Shown: positions 33,547-41,091 of the stretch, piece after piece
Layout of the letters: each line of letters opens with the position of its first letter
How positions within the stretch are numbered: the stretch's first letter is position 1
Source of the DNA: JAJYVT01 sp035534455
GTDB taxonomy: Bacteria; Actinomycetota; Acidimicrobiia; Acidimicrobiales; RAAP-2
Direction: 5' to 3'
DNA: 59,701 bases
NCBI GenBank assembly: GCA_035534455.1
Contig: DATLRV010000040.1
Span: 1 to 59,701, forward strand
The notes under the pieces: model-generated
Told to the model about the DNA's origin: nothing
Databases searched by the model: none
The model's input: only the letters and a program-made list of their open reading frames with translations
Translations under genes and position numbers: made by a program

Positions 33547-35118
33547 GTGCGCATCCTGCTGGTCCACCCGAGTGCACTCATGTACTCCGAGCTCTACCTG
33601 CGGCTCGAGCCGCTCGGCCTCGAACGGGTGGCGTCGTCGCTTCTCGCGGAGGGTCACGAGGTGCGCATGGTGGACCTCCAGGTCTACGGCCACCCGGACT
33701 ACTTCGCGGCCTTGGCCGACTTCCGCCCCGACGCAGTCGGCATGAGCCTGAACTACCTCGCCAACGTCCCCGAGGTCGTCGATCTGGCGAAGAAGACGAA
33801 GGCCGTCGCGCCCCGCTGCAAGGTGTTCGTCGGCGGCCACAGCGTCTCGTTCATCGCCTCGCACGTCTTGTCGCACGGGGAGGGGGCGATCGACGCCGTG
33901 CTCCGCGGGGAGGGGGAATCGGGTGCCCCGCCGCTCGTCCAGGCGCTCCTCGACGGCGGGCTCGACACGGTGGCGGGCGCCGTGGGCCTCGACACCGTGG
34001 GGCCCAGCCAAGAGACCGTTCACAGCATCGACGACTACATCCCGGCGCGCCACATCGGCGGCCGGCGGCGCAAATACTTCATCGGCGTGCTGGACCCCTG
34101 CGCGTCCATCGAGTTCTCACGCGGGTGTCCGTGGGACTGCTCGTTCTGCAGCGCGTGGACCTTCTACGGACGCAGCTACCGACAGGTGTCCCCGGAGGCC
34201 GCGGCGGAGGACCTCGCGCGGGTCCCCGAGCCTGGGGTGTTCCTGGTCGACGACGTGGCGTTCATCAAGCCCGAGCACGGCATGGCGATCGCGCACGAGG
34301 TCGAACGGCGCGGCATCAAGAAGGAGTACTACCTCGAGACGCGCACGGACGTGCTGGTGCGCCACCCAGAGGTGTTCGCCTACTGGAAGCGGCTCGGTCT
34401 CAACTACATGTTCCTCGGGCTCGAGGCGATCGACGAGGAGGGACTCAAGGCATTCAGGAAGCGCAGCACGACCGACGTCAACGCCCGCGCGCTCCAAGTG
34501 GCGCGCGACCTCGGCTTGTCGGTAGCGGTCAACCTGATCGTCGATCCCGCCTGGGACGAGACGCGGTTCGCCACCGTTCGAGAGTGGGCGATGTCGGTCC
34601 CCGAGATCGTCCATCTCACGGTCCAGACGCCCTATCCGGGGACGGAGACCTGGCACAGCGAGGCTCGGCAACTCACCACGCGCGACTACCGCCTCTTCGA
34701 CATCCAGCACGCGGTGCTGCCGACGACCCTGCCGTTGCCGAGGTTCTACGAGGAGCTCGTGAAGACGCAGTCGATCCTGGCCAAGAAGCATCTGGGGGTC
34801 TCGGCGCTCGCGCAAACGCTCGGGATCGTGGCGCGCCACCTCGCCCACGGCCAGACGAACTTCTTGAAGATGATCTGGAACTTCAGCCGGGTCTACAACC
34901 CCGAGCGCCAGCTCGCCGACCACCGCCTCGACGTCGACTACGAGCTCCCCGAGCCCCCGGCCACGCCCGAGAAGGCGCCCGACCGCAGCTCGCTCTACGT
35001 GCACGTCCCCGTCCGGCGCCGCCAGAAGGTGTCGGCGGGCGAAGGAGCGGCGGCCGCGGCGGGCGACGGAACGGCGGGAGGAGACGGGGTGTCGGGAGCG
35101 ACGGGGACGAGCAGGTAG
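33547..35118 (+). CDS. hpnR: Hopanoid C-3 methylase HpnR (B12-binding radical SAM)
   Basis: Radical-SAM methyltransferase that adds the C-3 methyl group to bacteriohopanepolyols. GTG 33547 with AGGAAGGGG upstream gives 523 residues. The N-terminal B12-binding domain begins RILLVHPSALMYSELYLRLE and includes FVGGHSVSFIASHVLSHGEGA. The radical SAM cluster is Cys194, Cys198, Cys201 in RGCPWDCSFCSAW, preceded by FIGVLDPCASIEF and followed by YYLETRTDVL. The characteristic FDIQHAVLPTTLPLPRFYEE segment is present. The C-terminal 30 residues are Gly/Ala-rich. No squalene-hopene cyclase or other hopanoid gene lies in the window. Confidence 0.9.
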   Translation: MRILLVHPSALMYSELYLRLEPLGLERVASSLLAEGHEVRMVDLQVYGHPDYFAALADFRPDAVGMSLNYLANVPEVVDLAKKTKAVAPRCKVFVGGHSVSFIASHVLSHGEGAIDAVLRGEGESGAPPLVQALLDGGLDTVAGAVGLDTVGPSQETVHSIDDYIPARHIGGRRRKYFIGVLDPCASIEFSRGCPWDCSFCSAWTFYGRSYRQVSPEAAAEDLARVPEPGVFLVDDVAFIKPEHGMAIAHEVERRGIKKEYYLETRTDVLVRHPEVFAYWKRLGLNYMFLGLEAIDEEGLKAFRKRSTTDVNARALQVARDLGLSVAVNLIVDPAWDETRFATVREWAMSVPEIVHLTVQTPYPGTETWHSEARQLTTRDYRLFDIQHAVLPTTLPLPRFYEELVKTQSILAKKHLGVSALAQTLGIVARHLAHGQTNFLKMIWNFSRVYNPERQLADHRLDVDYELPEPPATPEKAPDRSSLYVHVPVRRRQKVSAGEGAAAAAGDGTAGGDGVSGATGTSR

Positions 35119-35128
35119 TTTCCTCGGC

Positions 35129-35377
35129 GTGTCCGACTACGTCATTCCGGAGCCCGAGCCCAAGGAGATCGACGAGAAGCTGTCGATCGAGCTGCGCCAC
35201 ATGGCCGACAATGCCGTCCTCCGTGCCCACCCCTCGGGAGAGGAACGCTGCGACACCTGTCGCTACTACCTCGAGCCCTACAACGACCTGTCGTACTGCT
35301 GGCACCCCAAGCTCCGGATCCTCGTGGGTGGCAGCTGGTGGTGCCAGTGGTGGGAGGCGGATCCCGACGAGTCGTAG
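35129..35377 (+). CDS. Small four-Cys conserved protein
   Basis: An 82-residue protein with CDTCRYY, then SYCWHP and SWWCQWWE: four cysteines in a C-x2-C-x(13-16)-C-x(12-14)-C arrangement with many Trp and Tyr. That pattern could hold a zinc ion or a 4Fe-4S cluster as in high-potential iron-sulfur proteins. The N-terminal half is acidic. GTG 35129 is 10 bases after the hpnR stop, so the gene is probably co-transcribed with hpnR. Function unknown; an electron-transfer role for the radical-SAM enzyme is speculation. Confidence 0.7.
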   Translation: MSDYVIPEPEPKEIDEKLSIELRHMADNAVLRAHPSGEERCDTCRYYLEPYNDLSYCWHPKLRILVGGSWWCQWWEADPDES

Positions 35378-35494
35378 GCACGGTCTGCGGGCCACCGGCA
35401 CCCGAGGTCAGCGCCGCGGTGTGAAACGGGGGTAGCCGGGAAAGAGTGAAGGGGGCTGCAGTTTGCTCGGTTACTGCGGCGTGACAGCGAACGG

Positions 35495-35812
35495 GTGGAC
35501 CGGATGTTCCCTCAGGCGTTCCGGATGGAGGTCGACGACGACGGTGCAGGCGCGCCGGTCCTCCGGCTCTTCGGCGAGCTGGACCTCGTCAGCGCAGACG
35601 CGGTCCAGCATGCCCTCGTCGCCATCGCCCGGACTGCGGTCGTGGCGGACCTGACCAACCTCGAGTTCATCGACTCGAGCGGCCTCGCGGCGTTGCTCCG
35701 TGCGCGCCGGCGGATCGAGGAGGCCGGCCAGCATCTCGAGATCCGCGGCGCCCGGGGGGCGACGCGCCGTGTCTTCGAGGCTGCGGGGCTCGCGGACGTC
35801 CTCGACGACTGA
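35495..35812 (+). CDS. STAS-domain anti-sigma factor antagonist
   Basis: A 105-residue single-domain STAS protein of the SpoIIAA/RsbV type. The phosphorylation loop is EFIDSSGLAALLRARR (Ser61/Ser62) and the opening VLRLFGELDLVSADAVQ is typical. Such proteins bind an anti-sigma kinase when unphosphorylated and so free a sigma factor. No RsbW-type kinase gene is adjacent. Start at GTG 35495 or ATG 35504; neither has a strong ribosome-binding site. Confidence 0.88.
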   Translation: MDRMFPQAFRMEVDDDGAGAPVLRLFGELDLVSADAVQHALVAIARTAVVADLTNLEFIDSSGLAALLRARRRIEEAGQHLEIRGARGATRRVFEAAGLADVLDD

Positions 35813-35882
35813 GGCCCCTTCGGCTCGCGTCCCTCGGCCGCCGGAGATTGCGCGCCGGGCGTCCGCCCGATAGGAGAAGTGG

Positions 35883-37901
35883 ATGCGTCGCACCGCCCCC
35901 TACGGGACCTGGGAGTCGCCGGTCACGCTCGACCGGCTCGTGGAGGACATCGTCGGGCTGTATTTCCCGATGGTCACTCCCTCCTTCGTGTACTGGGTCG
36001 AGGCGCGGCCGTCGGAGGGCGGCCGCCACGTCATCGTCCGCGTGCCCGCCGCCGGTGGACCCCCCGTGGACGTGCTCGGGCCCGAGCACAGCGCGCGGAC
36101 CACCGTGCACGGGTACGGAGGGCTCTCTGCGGCCGTTCACCATGATCCCGCACGGGGCGACACGCTGTTCTTCTCCAACTTCTCCGACCAGCGCCTCTAC
36201 CGCCTCGAGCCCGGCACGGCACCCGTGCCGATCACGCCCGCCCCCGCCCCGGAGGGCTCGCTGCGCTTTGCCGCACCGGTCGTCACCCCCGACGGGCGCC
36301 ATCTCCTCGCGGTGCGCGAGCGCCATGCGGAGCCCGACCTGCCGAGCACCGTGGAGAACGACGTCGTCAGCATCGCGACGGACGGCTCCGGCGACGTGCA
36401 GCTGCTGCTGTCGGGGCACGACTTCTACTCGCACGTCGCACGCTCGCCCGATGGACGGCGGCTCTGCTGGGTGAGCTGGGACCACCCGAACATGCCCTGG
36501 GACGGCACGGAGCTGTGGGAGGCGGACCTCGTCGCCGGTGGCGCCCGGGTCGACCACCCGCGCCTCGTGGCCGGCGGAAACGCCGAGTCGGTGACGCAGC
36601 CGAAGTACGCCCCCGACGGCACGCTCCACTACGTCTCGGACCGCAGCGGCTGGTGGAACCTGTACGCCGCCGACCCGGATCGCACCGACGCCGGTCACGG
36701 CCGGGCGGTCGCCCCCATGGACGCCGAGATCGGCCTGCCGGACTTCGTGTTCGGCCAGTCCTCGTATGCGTGCCGCCGAGACGGCTCGATCGTCGCCACG
36801 TGGCGTCGTGACGGCCTCAGCCACCTGGGCGTCCTGCGCCATGGGTCGGACGTCTTCGACCCCCTCGACAACGCCTTCACCTACGTCGACCAGCTCTGTG
36901 CCACAGCCGAGGGCGCGTCGGTCGTGGCCATCGCCGGCTCCTCCACGCTGCCATCGAGCATCGTGCGGCTCGACCCCGACGCGGCGACCGGCGACGCGGT
37001 CACGATCATCCGGCGCTCCCGCACCGACGTCGTCGACGAGGCGTACCTGTCGATCCCCGCGCCGATCGATTTCCCGACCGAAGGGGGCAAGAGCGCACAC
37101 GGGCTCTACTACGCGCCCGTGAACCCCGGGTTCGAGCCCCCGGCTGGCGAGCTGCCCCCGCTGATCGTGCGCGTCCACGGCGGGCCGACCTCCGCCGCCG
37201 TTCCGGTGCTCGACTACGCCATCCAGTTCTGGACCAGTCGCGGCATCGCCCTCGTGGACGTGAACTACGGCGGAAGCACGGGCTACGGACGCGAGTACAG
37301 AGAACGTCTGCGCGGCAAGTGGGGGCTGGTCGATCTCCAGGACTGCGTCAACGCGGCGCGACACCTCGCGTCGACGGGTCGCGCGGACGGCGACAGGCTG
37401 CTCATCCACGGTGGAAGCGCGGGGGGGTACACCACGCTGTGCGCGGCCGCGTTCACCGACGTGTTCGCCGCGGGGGCGAGCTACTTCGGGATTGCCGACG
37501 CCGCGGTGCTCGCCGAAGAGACCCACAAGTTCGAGTCCCGCTACATGGACAGCCTCTTTGGCCCGTGGCCCGAGACAGAAGAGCTCTACCGGGACCGCTC
37601 ACCCGCCTTCCACGCCGAGTCGCTGCACACGCCGCTCATCATCTTCCAAGGGCTCGAGGACAAGGTCGTCCCTCCCGACCAGGCGGAGATCATCGTTGCG
37701 GCGCTGCGAGAGAACGGCGTGCCGCACGCGTACATCACCTACGAAGGCGAGCAGCACGGTTTCCGCAAGGCCGAGAGCATCCGGCGGACCGCGGAGGCAG
37801 AGCTCTACTTCTATGGCCGCGTCCTCGGCTTCTCGCCCGCCGACGTGCTCGAACCCGTCGAGATCGTCCACTCGGATCGCGTCGTCCCCCGGCGGAGCTG
37901 A
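35883..37901 (+). CDS. S9-family (prolyl oligopeptidase-like) peptidase
   Basis: Two-domain serine peptidase of 672 residues. The N-terminal 400 residues form a beta-propeller (repeats such as SPDGRRLCWVSWDHPNMPWDG and YVSDRSGWWNLYAAD). The C-terminal alpha/beta hydrolase has the nucleophile in HGGSAGGYTTL (Ser about 512), the acid in QGLEDKVVPPDQ and the His in EGEQHGFRK. No signal peptide, so cytoplasmic. ATG 35883 follows AGGAGAAG. Most like the acylaminoacyl-peptidase or dipeptidyl-peptidase branch. Confidence 0.93.
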   Translation: MRRTAPYGTWESPVTLDRLVEDIVGLYFPMVTPSFVYWVEARPSEGGRHVIVRVPAAGGPPVDVLGPEHSARTTVHGYGGLSAAVHHDPARGDTLFFSNFSDQRLYRLEPGTAPVPITPAPAPEGSLRFAAPVVTPDGRHLLAVRERHAEPDLPSTVENDVVSIATDGSGDVQLLLSGHDFYSHVARSPDGRRLCWVSWDHPNMPWDGTELWEADLVAGGARVDHPRLVAGGNAESVTQPKYAPDGTLHYVSDRSGWWNLYAADPDRTDAGHGRAVAPMDAEIGLPDFVFGQSSYACRRDGSIVATWRRDGLSHLGVLRHGSDVFDPLDNAFTYVDQLCATAEGASVVAIAGSSTLPSSIVRLDPDAATGDAVTIIRRSRTDVVDEAYLSIPAPIDFPTEGGKSAHGLYYAPVNPGFEPPAGELPPLIVRVHGGPTSAAVPVLDYAIQFWTSRGIALVDVNYGGSTGYGREYRERLRGKWGLVDLQDCVNAARHLASTGRADGDRLLIHGGSAGGYTTLCAAAFTDVFAAGASYFGIADAAVLAEETHKFESRYMDSLFGPWPETEELYRDRSPAFHAESLHTPLIIFQGLEDKVVPPDQAEIIVAALRENGVPHAYITYEGEQHGFRKAESIRRTAEAELYFYGRVLGFSPADVLEPVEIVHSDRVVPRRS

Positions 37902-37916
37902 CCGGCGGGCGCGGGA

Positions 37917-38903
37917 TCAGCGGTCGAAGGCCACCGCGGTCGTGTTCGCGCCGGAGAGCACCACCGCGACGGTCTCGTTCGGCCCGGACTCGTAGCGACC
38001 TGAGACGAGCGCGCCGAGCGCGGCGCAGCCACCCGGTTCGAGCACGAGCCGGAGCCGGTCCCACAGGAGGTGTTCCGTCGCCGTGATCGTCGCGTCGTCG
38101 ACGAGAACGGTCCCGCTTGCGAGGCGCGCCGCAACCCGGTACGTGTGGCGGCCAACCCGTCGAGGGGCGAGCGAGTCGATGGCGACGCTCCCCACGGGTG
38201 CGTCCGTGGGTCCGCCGGCGCGCAGCGCCTCGGTCAAGGTGGGCGCACCCTCGGGCTCGACGCCCATGACCGTCGCCGCGCGCTCGTAACCCGCGCACAA
38301 CCCGGCGAGGAGTCCGCCACCGCCCACGCCGGCGAACACCGTCTGGACGTCAGGGGCTTGTTCCTGGAGCTCGAGCGCGATCGATCCCGCGCCCAGGATC
38401 GTGAGGACCGAGTCGAAGGCTGGAATGTCGAGCGCTCCGGTGCTCTCCCCCCACCGTGCCGCGGCCTTGCGTGCGTCGTCGTACGAGGCGCCACCGACCA
38501 CGAGCCGTGCGCCGTACGCCTGGATGCGGGCGAGCTTCGCGGGGGAGGACACCTCGGGGACGAAGACGGTCGCCGGGATGCCGAGCGCTGCAGCGGCGTA
38601 GGCGACGGCGGCGCCGTGGTTTCCCCCCGACGCCGCGACGACCCCTGCCTCCGGGATGTCGCGCAAAACGAGGTTGGCGAACGCGCCGCGCGCCTTGAAC
38701 GACCCGGAGTGCTGGAGGTGCTCGAGCTTGAGCACGAGCGGGCCGGGTGAGAGCCCGAGCTCGGCGCGGTCGATCCGGATGACGGGGGTCGTCCGCACAT
38801 GTCCCCGGATCGCCGGCAGCACACGGGTGACCTCTTCGCGCCCGATCGCGTCGTCGTCGAGCGTCGTCAGCGAACGGAGCGCGCCAGAAGCGGGTTCGGG
38901 CAT
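37917..38903 (-). CDS. Threonine/serine dehydratase (PLP fold type II)
   Basis: PLP enzyme of the threonine ammonia-lyase/serine racemase family, 328 residues. PLP-binding Lys70 lies in SGSFKARGAF; SGGNHGAAVAYAA binds the substrate carboxylate; the phosphate-binding Gly loop is GVGGGGLLAG. There is no C-terminal ACT regulatory domain, so it is the short catabolic type. It converges on the S9 peptidase gene with a 15-base gap, and it lies 9 bases after the ClpP-like gene on the same strand, so it may share that transcript. Confidence 0.9.
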   Translation of the reverse strand: MPEPASGALRSLTTLDDDAIGREEVTRVLPAIRGHVRTTPVIRIDRAELGLSPGPLVLKLEHLQHSGSFKARGAFANLVLRDIPEAGVVAASGGNHGAAVAYAAAALGIPATVFVPEVSSPAKLARIQAYGARLVVGGASYDDARKAAARWGESTGALDIPAFDSVLTILGAGSIALELQEQAPDVQTVFAGVGGGGLLAGLCAGYERAATVMGVEPEGAPTLTEALRAGGPTDAPVGSVAIDSLAPRRVGRHTYRVAARLASGTVLVDDATITATEHLLWDRLRLVLEPGGCAALGALVSGRYESGPNETVAVVLSGANTTAVAFDR

Positions 38904-38912
38904 CCGGGCATG

Positions 38913-39611
38913 CTACGCACCGGCCGCGCCCCCCGCACGGCGCCCGCCCGCCTCCTCCACCTCGTCCGCGTACCCCAGCGACACGGCGTCGGAGGGCTCG
39001 AGGAACCGCGAGGCGCGCCAGTCCTCCTCGACGACCCCTTGCGGGCGCCCCGAGCACTCGGCGACCCGCGCGAAGAAGCGGTCGCGCTGAGCAGCCTGGG
39101 CCGCGAGCGCACGCTCGATCTCGACGGCACGACCCGCCACGGTCCCGTCCGGCTCTCGCAGGTGGAGCCTGGCGTGGGGAGCGAGGACCCGATGCCGGCC
39201 AGCCACGAGGATCCCGACGGCCCCCCCGGCGATCCTGCCACCGGCCGTGACGTCCACCGGGACGCCGAGGACGGCCATCACGTCCATGAGCATCAGCCCG
39301 AGGTCGATCGATGCGTCCGCGGCCATGAGGCGCAGCACCACCCGATCGTCGCCGGACGCGTCGAGGGTCATGAGCGTCGCGGCCGTCTCTGCTGCGGATG
39401 CGTTGTCGAGCGGGCCGTGTACGAGCACGATGCGGCGGGAGAGGAGCTGTCGGTGGACGTCGTCCGACAGGGAACCGCCGGAGGGGAAGCGGATGGCGGG
39501 ATGCAGGCGCACGTCCTCGGGGTCTCCCTGGTGGTCGCCCCGGTCCCTGCCGTCGCCCCGGTCCCTGCCGTCGCCCCGGTCCCTGCCCATTTCTCGCTCC
39601 TGGCACCTCAC
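38913..39611 (-). CDS. ClpP-like protein lacking the catalytic triad
   Basis: A 232-residue protein with the ClpP fold: SDDVHRQLLSRRIVLVHGPLD, MLMDVMAVLGVPVDVTAGG, LVAGRHRVLAPHARLHLREP and LGYADEV all align with ClpP. The catalytic residues are gone. The nucleophile region GMSAAAMIL of the neighbouring ClpP reads RIAGGAVGIL here (Ser to Gly), the His of VMIHQ aligns with Arg, and the Asp of DRDYF with Ser. It may be a structural or regulatory ring subunit like cyanobacterial ClpR. The start GTG 39611 overlaps the XRE stop (GTGA); ATG 39590 begins GRDRGD repeats. Confidence 0.8.
   Translation of the reverse strand: MRCQEREMGRDRGDGRDRGDGRDRGDHQGDPEDVRLHPAIRFPSGGSLSDDVHRQLLSRRIVLVHGPLDNASAAETAATLMTLDASGDDRVVLRLMAADASIDLGLMLMDVMAVLGVPVDVTAGGRIAGGAVGILVAGRHRVLAPHARLHLREPDGTVAGRAVEIERALAAQAAQRDRFFARVAECSGRPQGVVEEDWRASRFLEPSDAVSLGYADEVEEAGGRRAGGAAGA
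39534..39587. repeat. 18-bp tandem repeat (3 units) in the ClpP-like gene
   Basis: Three perfect copies of GTCGCCCCGGTCCCTGCC. On the minus strand they encode GRDRGD three times directly after the internal ATG at 39590. Confidence 0.92.
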
Positions 39612-39949
39612 CGGGGTCCCCGGTCCTCTCGAGCGCGGGCGGCACGCCCCGCACCTTGCTTCGCCGCAGGTTCGTCACCGTCTCGGGGCTCGCCGAGGGA
39701 CCACTCGACCACGTGGCCGACGGCCGCCGCGTACCGCTCGATCGTCGAGAGGCGGACGTCCGAGCTCCCGGCCTCCACCCGCGCGACCGCCGACTGGGAG
39801 GTCCCCATCCGTGCGGCGACCTGGGTCTGGGTGAGGCCGAGCGAGATCCGGCGGGACAAGAGATCCTCCGCGAGCGCCCGCCGACGCGCGGCCATCTCCC
39901 GGAATCCGGGGAGCATGGGTTCGTGCAGGCGTTCTCCTTCGGGGCTCAT
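39608..39949 (-). CDS. XRE-family helix-turn-helix regulator
   Basis: A 113-residue Cro/C1-type DNA-binding protein: the helix-turn-helix is RISLGLTQTQVAARMGTSQSAVARVEAGS (about 34-62), followed by DVRLSTIERYAAAVGHVVEW. Basic C-terminal tail. ATG 39949 lies seven bases after a TACCAT box, so its mRNA may be leaderless. Translationally coupled to the ClpP-like gene and divergent from clpP; a perfect palindrome (39961-39978) sits in the 78-base gap and is its likely operator. Confidence 0.9.
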   Translation of the reverse strand: MSPEGERLHEPMLPGFREMAARRRALAEDLLSRRISLGLTQTQVAARMGTSQSAVARVEAGSSDVRLSTIERYAAAVGHVVEWSLGEPRDGDEPAAKQGAGRAARAREDRGPR

Positions 39950-39960
39950 CGCGTCTATGG

Positions 39961-39978
39961 TATCTCATACGTGAGATA
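39961..39978. promoter_or_regulatory. Palindromic operator between the XRE regulator and clpP
   Basis: TATCTCA-TACG-TGAGATA, a perfect 7-bp inverted repeat with a 4-base centre, in the 78-base divergent gap. It overlaps possible -10 elements for both directions (GATAAC toward clpP, TACCAT toward the regulator), so one protein could control both sides. Confidence 0.8.
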
Positions 39979-40027
39979 ACACCAGCCCCGAAGTGACGAC
40001 ATCGCCTGCGGACAGGAGGAACCCGAC

Positions 40028-40681
40028 GTGACCACCGGCGCCCACAGGGCCGTGATCCCCACCGTCTTCGACCAAACGGCGCGAGGTGACCGTGCCTTCG
40101 ACATCTACTCGTTGCTGTTGAAGGACCGGATCGTGTTCCTGGGCCAGGAGGTGGACGACCAGATCGCCAATCTGCTGGTGGCCGAGATCCTCTACCTGGC
40201 CGCGAACGACCCCGAGAAGGACATCTTCTTGTACGTCAACTCGCCCGGCGGCCTTTCGTACGCGGGCATGGCGATCTACGACGTCATGCAGCACGTGAGT
40301 TGCGACGTCTCGACGATCTGCGTGGGCATGGGGATGTCGGCCGCCGCGATGATCCTGTGCGGCGGTGCCCCCGGCAAGCGCTATGCGCTGCCGAATTCAC
40401 GCGTGATGATCCACCAGGGGAGCGCCGGGACGCGTGGCGCGCCGAGGGACATGGAGATCCACCTGCGCGAGGTCATGGCGACGACGCGGCGGATGGCCGA
40501 GATCATCGCGTTCCACACGGGGCAGCCGCTCGAGAAGATCGAGCGGGACATCGACCGCGACTATTTCATGACCGCCGAGGAGGCGAAGGCGTACGGCATC
40601 GTGGACGAGATCATCGTGCCGGCGCGCGGTCTCTGTGCGCCCGGCCGCGGGCCCGTGGCCGCCGTGGCCCGTGCCGGCTGA
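40028..40681 (+). CDS. clpP: ATP-dependent Clp protease proteolytic subunit ClpP
   Basis: Serine peptidase subunit that forms tetradecameric chambers with Clp ATPases. The triad is intact: Ser in GMGMSAAAMILCGG, His in SRVMIHQGSAGTRG and Asp in DIDRDYFMTAEEA. The N-terminal processing region FDIYSLLLKDRIVFLGQ is normal. 217 residues; GTG 40028 is preceded by AGGAGG. It is not next to tig, clpX or a second normal clpP. Its divergent neighbours are an XRE regulator and an inactive ClpP paralogue, and its 3' end overlaps a zinc-ribbon gene. Confidence 0.95.
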   Translation: MTTGAHRAVIPTVFDQTARGDRAFDIYSLLLKDRIVFLGQEVDDQIANLLVAEILYLAANDPEKDIFLYVNSPGGLSYAGMAIYDVMQHVSCDVSTICVGMGMSAAAMILCGGAPGKRYALPNSRVMIHQGSAGTRGAPRDMEIHLREVMATTRRMAEIIAFHTGQPLEKIERDIDRDYFMTAEEAKAYGIVDEIIVPARGLCAPGRGPVAAVARAG

Positions 40682-41015
40682 GCGCGGGCCACGGCGCGTG
40701 CGCTGCGCACGCTGCCTCTCCGAGATGTGGACCACGCACGCATGGGAGCACGTCACGTGCGCCTGCGGGGCCGTGACGGTCTCGGGGGTGCCGTGGCGGC
40801 CCCGGGTGGACTGGCGGGCGACGCCCTTCGGAGGTTGGAGCTTCCTCGACGAGGATGCGCCCGAACCTCACATCCGCGCAGCCGGCACCGACGAGGGGGA
40901 ACGACCCGGTCTCGACGGCGATCCATGTCATGCGGGCGAACCGAATCACGACGATCCGGGGCGGGCACCGAGCGTGCGGGTCACCCGGCCGCTGGGCTTC
41001 GGCGCGCGGGGATGA
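40671..41015 (+). CDS. Putative zinc-ribbon protein
   Basis: A 114-residue protein overlapping the clpP 3' end by 11 bases in another frame. The first half has a CxxC...CxC pair (VRCARCLSEMWTTHAWEHVTCACGAVTV) followed by GVPWRPRVDWRATPFGGWSFLDED, a pattern that suggests a zinc ribbon. The second half is low complexity, and the real protein may end functionally near residue 70. Overlap suggests translation coupled to clpP. I do not recognise the family with certainty. Confidence 0.6.
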   Translation: MPAERGPRRVRCARCLSEMWTTHAWEHVTCACGAVTVSGVPWRPRVDWRATPFGGWSFLDEDAPEPHIRAAGTDEGERPGLDGDPCHAGEPNHDDPGRAPSVRVTRPLGFGARG

Positions 41016-41091
41016 TGCCGCGAAGATGGACCCACCCGTGCAACCGCGGCGCCCCGCCCGTTCCCTCTCTCGTCCCCCCTGGCCGGAGCGC

